Shown: positions 1 to 6,101 of the stretch, one piece after another
Layout: each line of letters begins with the position of its first letter
Position numbering within the stretch: position 1 is the stretch's first letter
Source of the DNA: DATIHT01 sp035480415
GTDB taxonomy: Bacteria > Patescibacteriota > Microgenomatia > Curtissbacterales > GWA2-41-24
Reading direction: 5' to 3'
Assembly: GCA_035480415.1 (NCBI GenBank)
Contig: DATIHT010000009.1
Coordinates: 1 to 16,315 of the forward strand
DNA: 16,315 bases
Position numbers and translations under genes: made by a program
The notes under the pieces: model-generated
The model's database searches: none
What the model was told of the DNA's origin: nothing
The model's input: only the letters and a program-made list of their open reading frames with translations

Positions 1-52
1 CGGCGAAATTATAAGGGTCGACGGCGGCCTGCATCTAACACACGTTAGATAA
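1..52 (+). CDS. Short-chain dehydrogenase/reductase, C-terminal end only (partial)
   Basis: Reading from base 2, the codons give GEIIRVDGGLHLTHVR followed by TAA at 50-52. The pattern 'G-x-x-I-x-V-D-G-G' close to the C-terminus is the usual ending of FabG/enoyl reductase-like short-chain dehydrogenases, where it closes the last strand of the Rossmann fold. Only 16 residues are inside the window, so substrate and exact family cannot be told. Another frame also has a stop (TAG at 46-48, preceded by an Arg-rich stretch), but it resembles nothing I recognise. The call rests on one motif. Confidence 0.6.
   Translation, partial: GEIIRVDGGLHLTHVR
33..50 (+). terminator. Short hairpin overlapping the end of the partial dehydrogenase
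   Basis: A perfect 7-bp stem (ATCTAAC / GTTAGAT) with a 4-nt loop overlaps the last codons and is followed by an A/T-rich stretch with only a short T run. It is a weak candidate terminator; low GC in the stem makes chance possible. Confidence 0.3.
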
Positions 53-129
53 TTAAGAATTTTCCAAAAAAAAGATTTTATTTTGAGCGAATTTTGAACG
101 AAAATCAGAAACCGACTTTAGGAGTGTTT

Positions 130-762
130 TTACTGAGCGTATTGCATGCAGGCAGCTTTTGCCGCCGGGTCGGAAATACCGTCACACATTACGCCACCGG
201 TTTTGCCACCCACAGAAGGGGAACCTGTAGCCTTTTGCATCATTTCAGAAAGATCTGTAAATGTTACGTTTGTAGGCGGCACAAACTTTGAATTATCAAC
301 AGACCAGCTAGAACAATCGAAATTTGCCTGCTTAGACATGTCCATTGCCTGAGCATTAGATTGAGCTTGTTTTTGCAAATCTTCAATATTGCTTATTTTG
401 AACTTCATGGCCTGCGGAGAAGAAGATGACCAGTAATAAGCATATGTACCGTCGTAAATTACGGTTCCGTCTGTAACCTTACCATTGGTATTTGTTGTAA
501 ATTCGTTTCTTACTTTGCCACCGGAAACGTAAACAGTACCGGACATAGAATTGTCCGGGTAACTAAACTTACATGTAGTGTTTTTACCGCTTGTGAAAAT
601 ATCCTTTAGAGAAGCAGAAGTCATAGAAGCCTGAGATTGTGGGGAAGCAGACATTGCGCCTTCACCCTGCGAAGATTTCTTGTGCATTTGGGTAAAGGCA
701 ACAGCACCAATAATTGCAACAACTACTACTGCTCCTGCAATTAAGCCAACCTTGTTCTGCAT
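130..762 (-). CDS. Membrane-anchored extracytoplasmic protein of unknown function
   Basis: A 210-aa protein if started at the ATG at 760-762. I prefer this start because a -35/-10 pair ends 9 nt before it and the hydrophobic anchor follows at once. Residues about 5-25 form one membrane segment (LIAGAVVVVAIIGAVAF), followed by a Ser/Gln/Ala-rich linker (about 27-50) and a polar, Ser/Thr/Tyr-rich domain expected outside the membrane. Four Cys in the outer domain (one in TTCKF, one in FDCSS, two near the C-terminus in VMCDG and AACMQ) could form disulfides. The layout resembles the other small anchor-linker-domain protein at 5168-5716. I do not recognise the domain. It is divergent from the gene at 894. 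Confidence 0.75.
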   Translation of the reverse strand: MQNKVGLIAGAVVVVAIIGAVAFTQMHKKSSQGEGAMSASPQSQASMTSASLKDIFTSGKNTTCKFSYPDNSMSGTVYVSGGKVRNEFTTNTNGKVTDGTVIYDGTYAYYWSSSSPQAMKFKISNIEDLQKQAQSNAQAMDMSKQANFDCSSWSVDNSKFVPPTNVTFTDLSEMMQKATGSPSVGGKTGGVMCDGISDPAAKAACMQYAQ

Positions 763-771
763 ATGAAAAGA

Positions 772-801
772 AGTATACAGCCAATTATTTTCACAAATCA
801 A
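772..801 (-). promoter_or_regulatory. Promoter of the anchored protein at 130-762
   Basis: On the minus strand TTGATT (796-801), an 18-bp spacer and TATACT (772-777) stand 9 nt before the chosen ATG. The transcript would have a leader of only a few nucleotides. Confidence 0.6.
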
Positions 802-876
802 TAGCCTAAATTCTTACAAAATTATTACCGTATTTTAAAGCTAAAAATTATTTAAATTCGATACCATTTTTACACT

Positions 877-887
877 AAAGGAGGTGA
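877..887 (+). promoter_or_regulatory. Strong Shine-Dalgarno sequence
   Basis: AAAGGAGGTGA lies 6 nt before the ATG at 894. It is one of only two clear ribosome binding sites in the window and fixes the start of the small membrane protein. Confidence 0.85.
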
Positions 888-893
888 ACAAAA

Positions 894-1112
894 ATGGCAG
901 TTGTTCGAGAAGTAATTCACGAACACGACAACGCAGACCCAGCCTTATATAGCAATAACAGTAATGCTTTAGGCTTGGTAGTAGGCCTTATCGTACTTTT
1001 AGCATTTTTATTCTTACTTTTTGCGTATGGATTACCAAGATTAGGCAGTCTGAGATCAGGTCCGTCTGTTAGTGTTCCGGACAAAATAGACGTGAATCTT
1101 AACCAAAAGTAG
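894..1112 (+). CDS. Small single-span membrane protein, unknown function
   Basis: 72 residues. An acidic/His-containing N-terminus (about 1-27) precedes one strongly hydrophobic segment (about 27-47, GLVVGLIVLLAFLFLLFAYG), then a short basic and polar tail. No known domain is recognised. The ATG start is fixed by the near-perfect Shine-Dalgarno 6 nt upstream, unlike most genes here. The CoA enzyme gene begins about 40 nt downstream on the same strand, so the two are probably cotranscribed; no functional link can be inferred. The Leu-rich span followed by a Pro/Ser/Val tail suggests an envelope role, but this is a guess. Confidence 0.75.
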   Translation: MAVVREVIHEHDNADPALYSNNSNALGLVVGLIVLLAFLFLLFAYGLPRLGSLRSGPSVSVPDKIDVNLNQK

Positions 1113-1151
1113 AAGTTTCAATAAATATTGTGGTAACCTTTCCACCTAGGA

Positions 1152-2114
1152 ATGCAAAAATATCACCATGCAGCCCTGGGTGGAACTTTCGACCTTTTAC
1201 ACGCCGGGCATATCGCACTTATAGACAAAGCTTTTGCACTGTCAAAGCTCGTAACAATTGGTCTAACTACCGATAATTTCGCCAAAAAAAACAAAAGCAC
1301 TTTTCAAAATTACGCAACAAGACTTAAAAACCTCAAAGCCTACTTAGCTTCTAAAAATTACTTAAAAAGAACAAAATTAATAACACTCGAAGACATCTAT
1401 GGCAATGCAACAAAAGACAAAAGTTTGGATCTTATCGTGGTATCCAAGGAAACAAGTAATAACGCAGAGCAAATCAACAAAGCGCGGACAAAATCCAAAC
1501 TTAATAAATTAAAAGTAGTAATAGTCACACAAGTCCTGGCAAAAGACAGAAAACCAATCAACTCAACAAGAATTCGCTCTGGGGAAATATCCAAAGAAGG
1601 AAAAAATTACCTGGAGCTTTTATACAAAATCAGCGGTAAGCAACTTCCACAGACAACAAGGGCGAAATTAAAAATTCCTTTTGGCAAAATTGTAAAAATA
1701 GACTCAAAGTTAAAATCCTACTCTATAGTCGGGGTAGGTGACATTACTGTTTCAAACTTAATCAGAAACAAAATTCTACCAAAAATTTCTATTGTGGATT
1801 TTTATGTAGAAAGAAAACTTGCTTTCAATAGCCTAACCCAATTGGGATTTGGCGCGGCAAATGCAGACGTAATAGTAAAAAACGAGGCCGGGCAAATTTC
1901 TAAAAATTTAATAATCAGCATTAAAAAAGCGCTCGATTCCAACAACTCTTCTGTAATTGTTGTAGACGGAGAAGAAGATTTGGCAACAATACCAGCAATT
2001 TTGCTTTCTCCCCTTGGAACAAAGGTAATCTACGGCCAACCTCACAAAGGCGCAGTTTTAGTAGAAGTGGAAACAAACATCAAAGACAAACTCTGCAAAC
2101 TCCTTGGAATCTAG
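1152..2114 (+). CDS. Fused phosphopantetheine adenylyltransferase / GTP-dependent dephospho-CoA kinase (archaeal types)
   Basis: 320 residues with two enzymes of coenzyme A synthesis in one chain. Residues 1 to about 155 are a nucleotidyltransferase of the archaeal/eukaryotic PPAT type (COG1019): GGTFDLLHAGH at 10-20 carries the HxGH motif, and NSTRIRSGEI at 137-146 matches the ISSTxIR-type motif. This part would join ATP and 4'-phosphopantetheine into dephospho-CoA. Residues about 165-320 match the DUF359 GTP-dependent dephospho-CoA kinase of archaea: GVGDITV (194-200), VDGEEDL (271-277) and YGQPHKGAV (294-302). This part would phosphorylate dephospho-CoA to CoA. Bacteria usually use CoaD plus the unrelated CoaE. 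Cytosolic. The ATG has no good ribosome site; translation may be coupled to the gene before it. Confidence 0.88.
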   Translation: MQKYHHAALGGTFDLLHAGHIALIDKAFALSKLVTIGLTTDNFAKKNKSTFQNYATRLKNLKAYLASKNYLKRTKLITLEDIYGNATKDKSLDLIVVSKETSNNAEQINKARTKSKLNKLKVVIVTQVLAKDRKPINSTRIRSGEISKEGKNYLELLYKISGKQLPQTTRAKLKIPFGKIVKIDSKLKSYSIVGVGDITVSNLIRNKILPKISIVDFYVERKLAFNSLTQLGFGAANADVIVKNEAGQISKNLIISIKKALDSNNSSVIVVDGEEDLATIPAILLSPLGTKVIYGQPHKGAVLVEVETNIKDKLCKLLGI

Positions 2115-2119
2115 CCATA

Positions 2120-2178
2120 ATTCATACTTCATAATTCATCCTTGATACTTGATACCTGACACTTGATACACTTAAAAT
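2120..2178 (+). promoter_or_regulatory. Promoter of the DedA gene, built in a word-repeat spacer
   Basis: The spacer holds imperfect repeats of ATTCATACTTC-like and CTTGATAC-like words. One of these supplies TTGATA (2149-2154), 18 bp before TAAAAT (2173-2178), with 6 nt to the ATG at 2185. About 20 bp of the spacer (TGATACCTGACACTTGATAC) recurs almost unchanged at 5141-5160. Confidence 0.55.
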
Positions 2179-2184
2179 AACTGA

Positions 2185-2811
2185 ATGCTTCAGCTAATCA
2201 GCCACTATATTATCGCCTTCATTGAATCCACCAAATACGCCGGCATTTTTGTTCTTATGGCACTAGAATCGGCACTGATTCCTATTCCTTCGGAAGTTAC
2301 CATGCCTTTTTCCGGATTCTTAGCATCGCGGGGAGATTTGGCACTAATACCGGTTATTTTGGTAGGGACGCTGGCCAACCTTGTTGGTTCGTACATTGCC
2401 TATTACATTGGGTTCTTTCTGGAAGAAACAGTGCTCTTAAAACTAATCAAAAAATACGGCAAATTTATTCTGGTTTCCGAACACGAATACCAAAAAGCCA
2501 ATAGCTGGTTTAAAAAATACGGGGACAAAGTAATTTTTGTCTCACGTCTCCTGCCAGGGCTAAGGACTGTAATATCCCTACCGGCAGGGGTATTCAGAAT
2601 GGACATTAAAAAATTCACACTCTACACGGTCTCCGGTTGCCTTATATGGTCAACCTTATTGGCGTATATAGGCTTTAAGTTAGGTGAAAATTGGCAATCT
2701 TTAGAAAAATACTACAGGAAGTTCGAATTTTTAATAATTGCAGTGATAATCGTCCTAGTTTTAGTCTACGTACAAAAACACCTCAAACTACTCTCCAAGA
2801 AATCCGACTAA
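2185..2811 (+). CDS. DedA family membrane protein
   Basis: 208 residues, typical for the DedA/SNARE-associated (VTT domain) family. Visible hallmarks are the early 'E-x-x-x-x-P-I-P-S-E' element (ESALIPIPSE, about 28-37), the central 'F-V-S-R-L-L-P-G-L-R' element with its conserved Arg residues, and a following 'P-A-G' with Met. Hydrophobic stretches near the N-terminus, around 50-75, 130-165 and 175-195 are the membrane or re-entrant segments. Family members act in the cytoplasmic membrane, several as recyclers (flippases) of undecaprenyl phosphate or phospholipids; which applies here is unknown. It has its own promoter and ends convergently with sodX. Confidence 0.9.
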   Translation: MLQLISHYIIAFIESTKYAGIFVLMALESALIPIPSEVTMPFSGFLASRGDLALIPVILVGTLANLVGSYIAYYIGFFLEETVLLKLIKKYGKFILVSEHEYQKANSWFKKYGDKVIFVSRLLPGLRTVISLPAGVFRMDIKKFTLYTVSGCLIWSTLLAYIGFKLGENWQSLEKYYRKFEFLIIAVIIVLVLVYVQKHLKLLSKKSD

Positions 2812-2812
2812 C

Positions 2813-2846
2813 CTCCAATCTCTAAGCTCTGTGCTCTAACCTCTAG
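2813..2846. repeat. Tandem CTCTAA-type word repeat between convergent genes
   Basis: The gap between the DedA and sodX stops is made of variants of the hexamer CTCTAA/GCTCTG (CTCTAAGCTCTGTGCTCTAA and continuing), and the last copy includes the sodX stop codon. It may be a worn microsatellite or a termination zone; no strong hairpin is seen. Confidence 0.45.
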
Positions 2847-3115
2847 TACCTAAAAACTACCTTTCCCACAATCTGTTCTTTTTTTATCGGGCCCATTTTT
2901 GCACTTTCTCGTCTATTATCACCATAAACGTAATATAAACCACTACGCACCCGCTCAACGCGTTTAATGAAGTGCTTAAGGCCAACATCAAATGCAATTA
3001 CATCTCCTGCTTTAATGTAGCCCCAATTAAAAGTCAGCACATGATCACCAGGCTTGTAAGCGGGAAACATACTATTTTCAAAAACAACAAAGTAAGAAAC
3101 TGGGAACTTAAGCAC
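2843..3115 (-). CDS. sodX: Nickel superoxide dismutase maturation protease (S24/S26 signal-peptidase-like)
   Basis: 90 residues. Ser15 sits in the signal-peptidase-type box NSMFPAYKPGD (14-24), and Lys51 in HFIKRVERV fits the catalytic general base. YGDNRRESAKMG (64-75) matches the conserved GDNRxxSxDSR-type region. There is no N-terminal membrane span, in contrast to true LepB and as in the short SodX family. The GTG start overlaps the end of the Ni-SOD gene by 8 nt, giving translational coupling. In known systems this protease trims the SodN precursor to expose the His-Cys metal hook. The neighbour makes the assignment firm. Confidence 0.87.
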   Translation of the reverse strand: MLKFPVSYFVVFENSMFPAYKPGDHVLTFNWGYIKAGDVIAFDVGLKHFIKRVERVRSGLYYVYGDNRRESAKMGPIKKEQIVGKVVFRY

Positions 3116-3605
3116 CGAGAAGCTTTTTCTTTGGAGCGTCCGGATTATCCGAAATGGCTCCAGTATGGTCTTCTTTTGGCTCTACTTTTACCTGCTCAAC
3201 CATTTCGTGAACCTCTCCAACCGCTTTTTCTAAATCTGCGGCCAATTTAGCATCGACATTTTGCTTATTTTCCGAACATAACTTCATTGCTTTCCAAACT
3301 TTATCATGAAGATCCGGAAACTTTTCCAGGTGTTCCGCCTTAAAAAAGTCCGCCCATAAAATCATCAACTGTTCTTTACAAATCTGCGCATGTTCTTCTT
3401 TAACTCTTACGCATCTAATAAAACTATTCCTGTCCTTTAATGATGGCTTGTCCATGGGCAAAGCCAAAATAACTTCTACCATCCGCTGCACGGTATGGGC
3501 GGCAATAAGCATCGTATTCGTTTCGTAAATTCCACAAGGAACATCGCAGTGGGCAAAAATAGGGGAGGGCTTAAAAACTTTGTCTACAAAGTGCAGAAGA
3601 TTCAT
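3108..3605 (-). CDS. sodN: Nickel-type superoxide dismutase precursor
   Basis: 165 residues from the ATG at 3603-3605. The signature HCDVPCGIY lies at 19-27, so an 18-residue propeptide would be removed between Ala18 and His19. His19, Cys20 and Cys24 then become the nickel ligands (His1, Cys2 and Cys6 of the mature enzyme). The rest is a helical domain typical of Ni-SOD. The mature part, about 147 residues, is longer than the classic enzyme of roughly 117, with an acidic/Lys-rich tail ending PKKKLLGA. The reading frame is open further upstream, but those codons do not look like protein; the start is set by an extended -10 ending 7 nt before this ATG. It removes superoxide; unprocessed it would be inactive, hence coupling to sodX. 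Confidence 0.92.
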   Translation of the reverse strand: MNLLHFVDKVFKPSPIFAHCDVPCGIYETNTMLIAAHTVQRMVEVILALPMDKPSLKDRNSFIRCVRVKEEHAQICKEQLMILWADFFKAEHLEKFPDLHDKVWKAMKLCSENKQNVDAKLAADLEKAVGEVHEMVEQVKVEPKEDHTGAISDNPDAPKKKLLGA

Positions 3606-3612
3606 TAAATAA

Positions 3613-3621
3613 ATTATAACA
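3613..3621 (-). promoter_or_regulatory. Extended -10 promoter of sodN-sodX
   Basis: On the minus strand TG-T-TATAAT reads as an extended -10, with the perfect TATAAT at 3613-3618, 7 nt before the ATG. A leaderless transcript is expected. A TTGAAT 19 bp upstream is a possible -35. Confidence 0.65.
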
Positions 3622-3696
3622 CTAAGATAGAGGCAAAATTCAATAAAAAGATGGTAAGGAGAAAGTAAGAAATTTAAGCTTTTACAACGTAACCTT

Positions 3697-4386
3697 TTAG
3701 GCTTTGCGCAAGAAATAGTTATATTTCTTATCGAATTTAATTGACTTTGGCAAAAGCTTTTTAGAAGCAAGAATTGCCAGAACGTTGTTGGAAAGAATAT
3801 ACATGGCAGAGATTCCCAGTGCAAAAACAGACCTTTCCAAAACTACCACCCCAATAAGGGATTTCCAAATTGGAGCCGGTAGATTAAATGCCCAAATCCA
3901 AACGGCACCCCCAACAGCGTGTGCCGTAAATGTGGAAGAAAGCGCTCTTGCCAAAAGAAACCTTTCGCGAAATGGATACATCAAAAACGGAATCGTCCAG
4001 AAAAGAGAATAGTACCAAACGGTTCTGCCAATTGGGTGCAGGTTAAAAGCAAGAATAGCCAAAGCCGGAACGATTAAAAGTTTTCCTTCCTTTTTGGCAA
4101 ATGCCCATGTACCAAAAATTAACGGCAGGAATCTAAGCGTCGCAACAAGTTTAACAGCAGAGGACTTATCTACTCCGGAAAAACCATGAAGCGCCAAATT
4201 AACAACAGTTACCGCAAGAACGGAAACGATTCCAAAAGCAGAACCCAAAAACGCACCGGAAATTGGTGCTAAGAGATCGAAAAACGTAAACTTTACGCGG
4301 GAACCGGCAAGAACATTAACAGGGATTTGAAGGGCAATGAATCCAACTATTACAAATGCGATGGCAAATAATATTTTGCTCTTCAT
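3697..4386 (-). CDS. Multipass membrane protein, possibly ECF-transporter S-component-like
   Basis: 229 residues from the ATG at 4384-4386. The frame is open further upstream but only inside the dehydrogenase gene, so the longer start is not believed. Hydrophobic segments lie near 4-25, 35-65, 80-100, 105-125, 130-145, 160-185 and 190-215, about six or seven spans, closing with a Lys-rich cytoplasmic tail. The early pattern 'KFTFFDLLAPISGAFLGSAFG' with a following long hydrophobic helix recalls substrate-binding S components of energy-coupling factor transporters, but I see no diagnostic motif; treat as unknown. It follows the dehydrogenase by 37 nt, so cotranscription is possible, and a TTGACA overlapping that gene's stop could start a separate transcript. 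Confidence 0.7.
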   Translation of the reverse strand: MKSKILFAIAFVIVGFIALQIPVNVLAGSRVKFTFFDLLAPISGAFLGSAFGIVSVLAVTVVNLALHGFSGVDKSSAVKLVATLRFLPLIFGTWAFAKKEGKLLIVPALAILAFNLHPIGRTVWYYSLFWTIPFLMYPFRERFLLARALSSTFTAHAVGGAVWIWAFNLPAPIWKSLIGVVVLERSVFALGISAMYILSNNVLAILASKKLLPKSIKFDKKYNYFLRKA

Positions 4387-4423
4387 GAACTGGAGATTAT
4401 TTTCACAGAAAGATTTTTGAATG

Positions 4424-5113
4424 TCAAATACCTGGAATAAATGCACCGGCAACTTCGATGTTTGCTCCATTAACATAAGAAGCGTCTTCTGATAACAAAA
4501 ATTTAAGGGCACTTATTACATCATCATGTCTTGCTGCCCTTCCCATAGGGAAATCAGAAGGCCCAAAAATATCAGTTTCCATTGATGCAGGTGAAACCAT
4601 ATTTACCTTAATTCCATTTTTTGCTTCTTCGTTTGCCATAATCTTGGTGAGCATATAAACATTCGTCTTTGCCATAAAGTAAGGTGTGGACTTTTCCCTT
4701 ATGACAATCCGCTCAGCACCAACACATCCAATGTTTATAATATTCCCGCTTGCCTGTTTTCTCATCTGCGGCAGAAAAGCCCGGGAAGTAAACAGGGTAG
4801 AGTAGACATTGGACTCCATTACGTCAACAAATTCCTCGTTTGTAGTCTCACCAAACTTTTTGAAAAGAAAATCACCAACATTGTTTACCAAAAGGTCCAG
4901 TTGCCCAAACTTAGACAAAACATCGCCGGCAAACTTTTCTACCTGCTTCTGGTCTTTTAAGTCTGCACCAAAAGTATATTTGCTAATTTCCCCAGCTTCT
5001 TTTTCGCTTGTATGATAGTGGACTGCAACATCCCAACCACCTTCAATAAGAAACTTAGAAATATCCGCACCAAGCCCTTTTGCACCACCTGTAACCACAG
5101 CCACCTTTTTCAT
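4424..5113 (-). CDS. Short-chain dehydrogenase/reductase, FabG-like
   Basis: 229 residues from the ATG at 5111-5113, chosen because TATAAT ends 6 nt upstream. The nucleotide-binding TGGAKGLG (8-15), NNVG (77-80), the structural/catalytic Asn102, and Tyr145-x3-Lys149 (YFMAK) define the family. The usual catalytic Ser of 'N-I-S-S' is replaced: the sequence reads INIGCVG, putting Cys130 (or Gly129) at that place, and the stretch to Tyr145 appears about two residues longer than in FabG. It would use NAD(P)H on an unknown carbonyl/alcohol substrate in the cytosol; activity may be altered. It ends with the familiar 'YVNGANIEVAGA' closing strand. Confidence 0.85.
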   Translation of the reverse strand: MKKVAVVTGGAKGLGADISKFLIEGGWDVAVHYHTSEKEAGEISKYTFGADLKDQKQVEKFAGDVLSKFGQLDLLVNNVGDFLFKKFGETTNEEFVDVMESNVYSTLFTSRAFLPQMRKQASGNIINIGCVGAERIVIREKSTPYFMAKTNVYMLTKIMANEEAKNGIKVNMVSPASMETDIFGPSDFPMGRAARHDDVISALKFLLSEDASYVNGANIEVAGAFIPGI

Positions 5114-5119
5114 GAGGGT

Positions 5120-5125
5120 ATTATA
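5120..5125 (-). promoter_or_regulatory. -10 element of the dehydrogenase gene
   Basis: A perfect TATAAT on the minus strand, 6 nt before the ATG at 5113, suggests a leaderless transcript. It lies back to back with the plus-strand promoter at 5133-5161. Confidence 0.55.
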
Positions 5126-5132
5126 CAAAAAC

Positions 5133-5161
5133 TTGACACATGATACCTGATACTTGATACT
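5133..5161 (+). promoter_or_regulatory. Promoter inside a TGATAC word repeat
   Basis: A perfect TTGACA (5133-5138), 17-bp spacer and GATACT (5156-5161) stand 6 nt before a GTG at 5168. The spacer consists of TGATAC words matching the DedA promoter spacer. Confidence 0.6.
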
Positions 5162-5167
5162 TTGTTC

Positions 5168-5716
5168 GTGAACAAATACCTGGTATTTGTAATAGTAATT
5201 CTGATCTTCGCGCTAACCGGTACTCTTGGTTACTTTATTTTCCAGAACCAGAAATTAATTAAAACCCTCTCCAGTCCGTCAGCATCACCAAGTGCAATGA
5301 CAGAGTCAAAATCACAGGCATCTCCAACCTCAACACCAAAAACATCGCCACAACCGTCCCCGCAAGATATAAGGGCAAATATTGAAGCTGCCGTAAATTC
5401 CAAAAATTTTGCAGCAATTGGAACGTATACAACGACACCCAAAGTCAACTTTTCCATAATGTCTTCCGGCTGCTGCGAACCAAAAACTCCGGACGAAGTT
5501 GTTGCCCAGATGGATTACATAAAGGACGGAATTCCGATGGACTTTGACCAGAACAATCCAAAAATAGTCCACATAAAGGCCAAAAAGCCGGAATTCGCAA
5601 ATGCTTTTATCGGCGTTTCAAAATCAGGCGAACAGGTGGCCATTTTTGTAATCGACGCCAACAATAAAATATCTGCAATCCAGCTTTCACTCTCATACAC
5701 TTTCTACGATTTTTAG
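5168..5716 (+). CDS. Membrane-anchored extracytoplasmic protein with Ser/Pro/Thr linker
   Basis: 182 residues from GTG at 5168, chosen for its 6-nt distance to the -10; a TTG two codons upstream is the alternative. One membrane anchor (about 3-25, KYLVFVIVILIFALTGTLGYFIF) is followed by a low-complexity Ser/Thr/Pro/Ala/Lys linker (about 35-68) and a C-terminal domain of about 110 residues. The domain carries a Cys-Cys pair in SSGCCEP and ends in a beta-type stretch with YTFYDF. Such anchor-linker-domain proteins are common at CPR cell surfaces; this domain is not recognised. The stop codon's last base begins a long inverted repeat. Confidence 0.75.
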   Translation: MNKYLVFVIVILIFALTGTLGYFIFQNQKLIKTLSSPSASPSAMTESKSQASPTSTPKTSPQPSPQDIRANIEAAVNSKNFAAIGTYTTTPKVNFSIMSSGCCEPKTPDEVVAQMDYIKDGIPMDFDQNNPKIVHIKAKKPEFANAFIGVSKSGEQVAIFVIDANNKISAIQLSLSYTFYDF

Positions 5717-5812
5717 GTTACGAAGTACGAATTAGTACTAATATACGAATAAAAAAAGCTTTTCTTCGAATAACACAATTAGTATATTCGTAAATATTAG
5801 TACTTCGTAACC
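5716..5812. repeat. Long imperfect inverted repeat (hairpin), possible terminator
   Basis: Perfect 13-bp arms (GGTTACGAAGTAC at 5716-5728 and its complement at 5800-5812) enclose further partly paired words such as TAGTACTAATA and TACGAATA, with an A7-GC-T4 centre. It starts in the stop codon of the preceding gene. It could end transcription or be a worn palindromic repeat; too AT-rich for a classical terminator. Confidence 0.65.
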
Positions 5813-5851
5813 TATTACAGATTTCTTACAAAGTTCTAATACTTTTTTAAA

Positions 5852-5886
5852 TCACCTTTCATAGAATGAACATTGAAAAGAGGTGA
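5852..5886 (+). promoter_or_regulatory. Hairpin covering the Shine-Dalgarno of the KGG gene
   Basis: TCACCT (5852-5857) is complementary to AGGTGA (5881-5886), the ribosome binding site of the next gene; a neighbouring TTTC/GAAA pairing may extend the stem after a bulge. The fold would hide the site, as in RNA thermometers. Pairing is short, so this is a proposal. Confidence 0.35.
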
Positions 5887-5895
5887 AATCGGGAA

Positions 5896-6042
5896 ATGGC
5901 CAAATCGAAAAGAGGATTTGCTTCAATGGATGAAGAAAAGCAAAGAGCAATAGCAAGCCTGGGTGGCAAAGCAAGCCCGCAAAATTTCGCAAAAAATCGT
6001 GAACTCGCAAGCAAAGCCGGAAGAATAGGCGGCAGTAAGTAA
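5896..6042 (+). CDS. KGG repeat small stress-type protein (YciG-like)
   Basis: 48 residues. It is very hydrophilic and rich in Lys, Ala, Gly and Ser. The pattern LGGKASPQNFAKNRELASKAGRIGG contains two 'x-GGKA / KAGRIGG' elements separated by a Asn-Phe/Asn-x-Glu segment, which is the KGG (stress-induced bacterial acidophilic repeat) motif found in small general-stress proteins such as YciG. Biochemical role in the family is poorly known. A Shine-Dalgarno (AGAGGTGA) sits about 10 nt before the ATG and may be masked by a hairpin. A strong terminator follows 16 nt after the stop, so it is a one-gene unit. Confidence 0.85.
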   Translation: MAKSKRGFASMDEEKQRAIASLGGKASPQNFAKNRELASKAGRIGGSK

Positions 6043-6057
6043 ACGAAAAAATACTAG

Positions 6058-6089
6058 GCACAAGTGGCAGCAGTAGCTGCCATTTGTGC
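6058..6089. terminator. Strong hairpin terminator between convergent genes
   Basis: A 14-bp stem with a single G-U pair (GCACAAGTGGCAGC / GCTGCCATTTGTGC) and a 4-nt loop is followed by a T-rich run (TATTTCTTAGTTTT). It ends the KGG transcript; preceding A-runs on the left side suit the opposite strand too. Confidence 0.85.
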
Positions 6090-6101
6090 TATTTCTTAGT
6101 T

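Noticed and set aside
1113..1151. Riboswitch upstream of the CoA enzyme
   Set aside because: The gap is only 39 nt, too short for a known class, and no conserved fold is seen.
3606..3824. Upstream extension of the Ni-SOD reading frame
   Set aside because: The added residues look unlike protein, overlap the end of the next gene, and the -10 and propeptide signature fix the start at 3605.
4387..4512. Upstream extension of the membrane protein at 3697-4386
   Set aside because: It lies within the dehydrogenase coding sequence; the hydrophobic N-terminus begins at the ATG at 4386.
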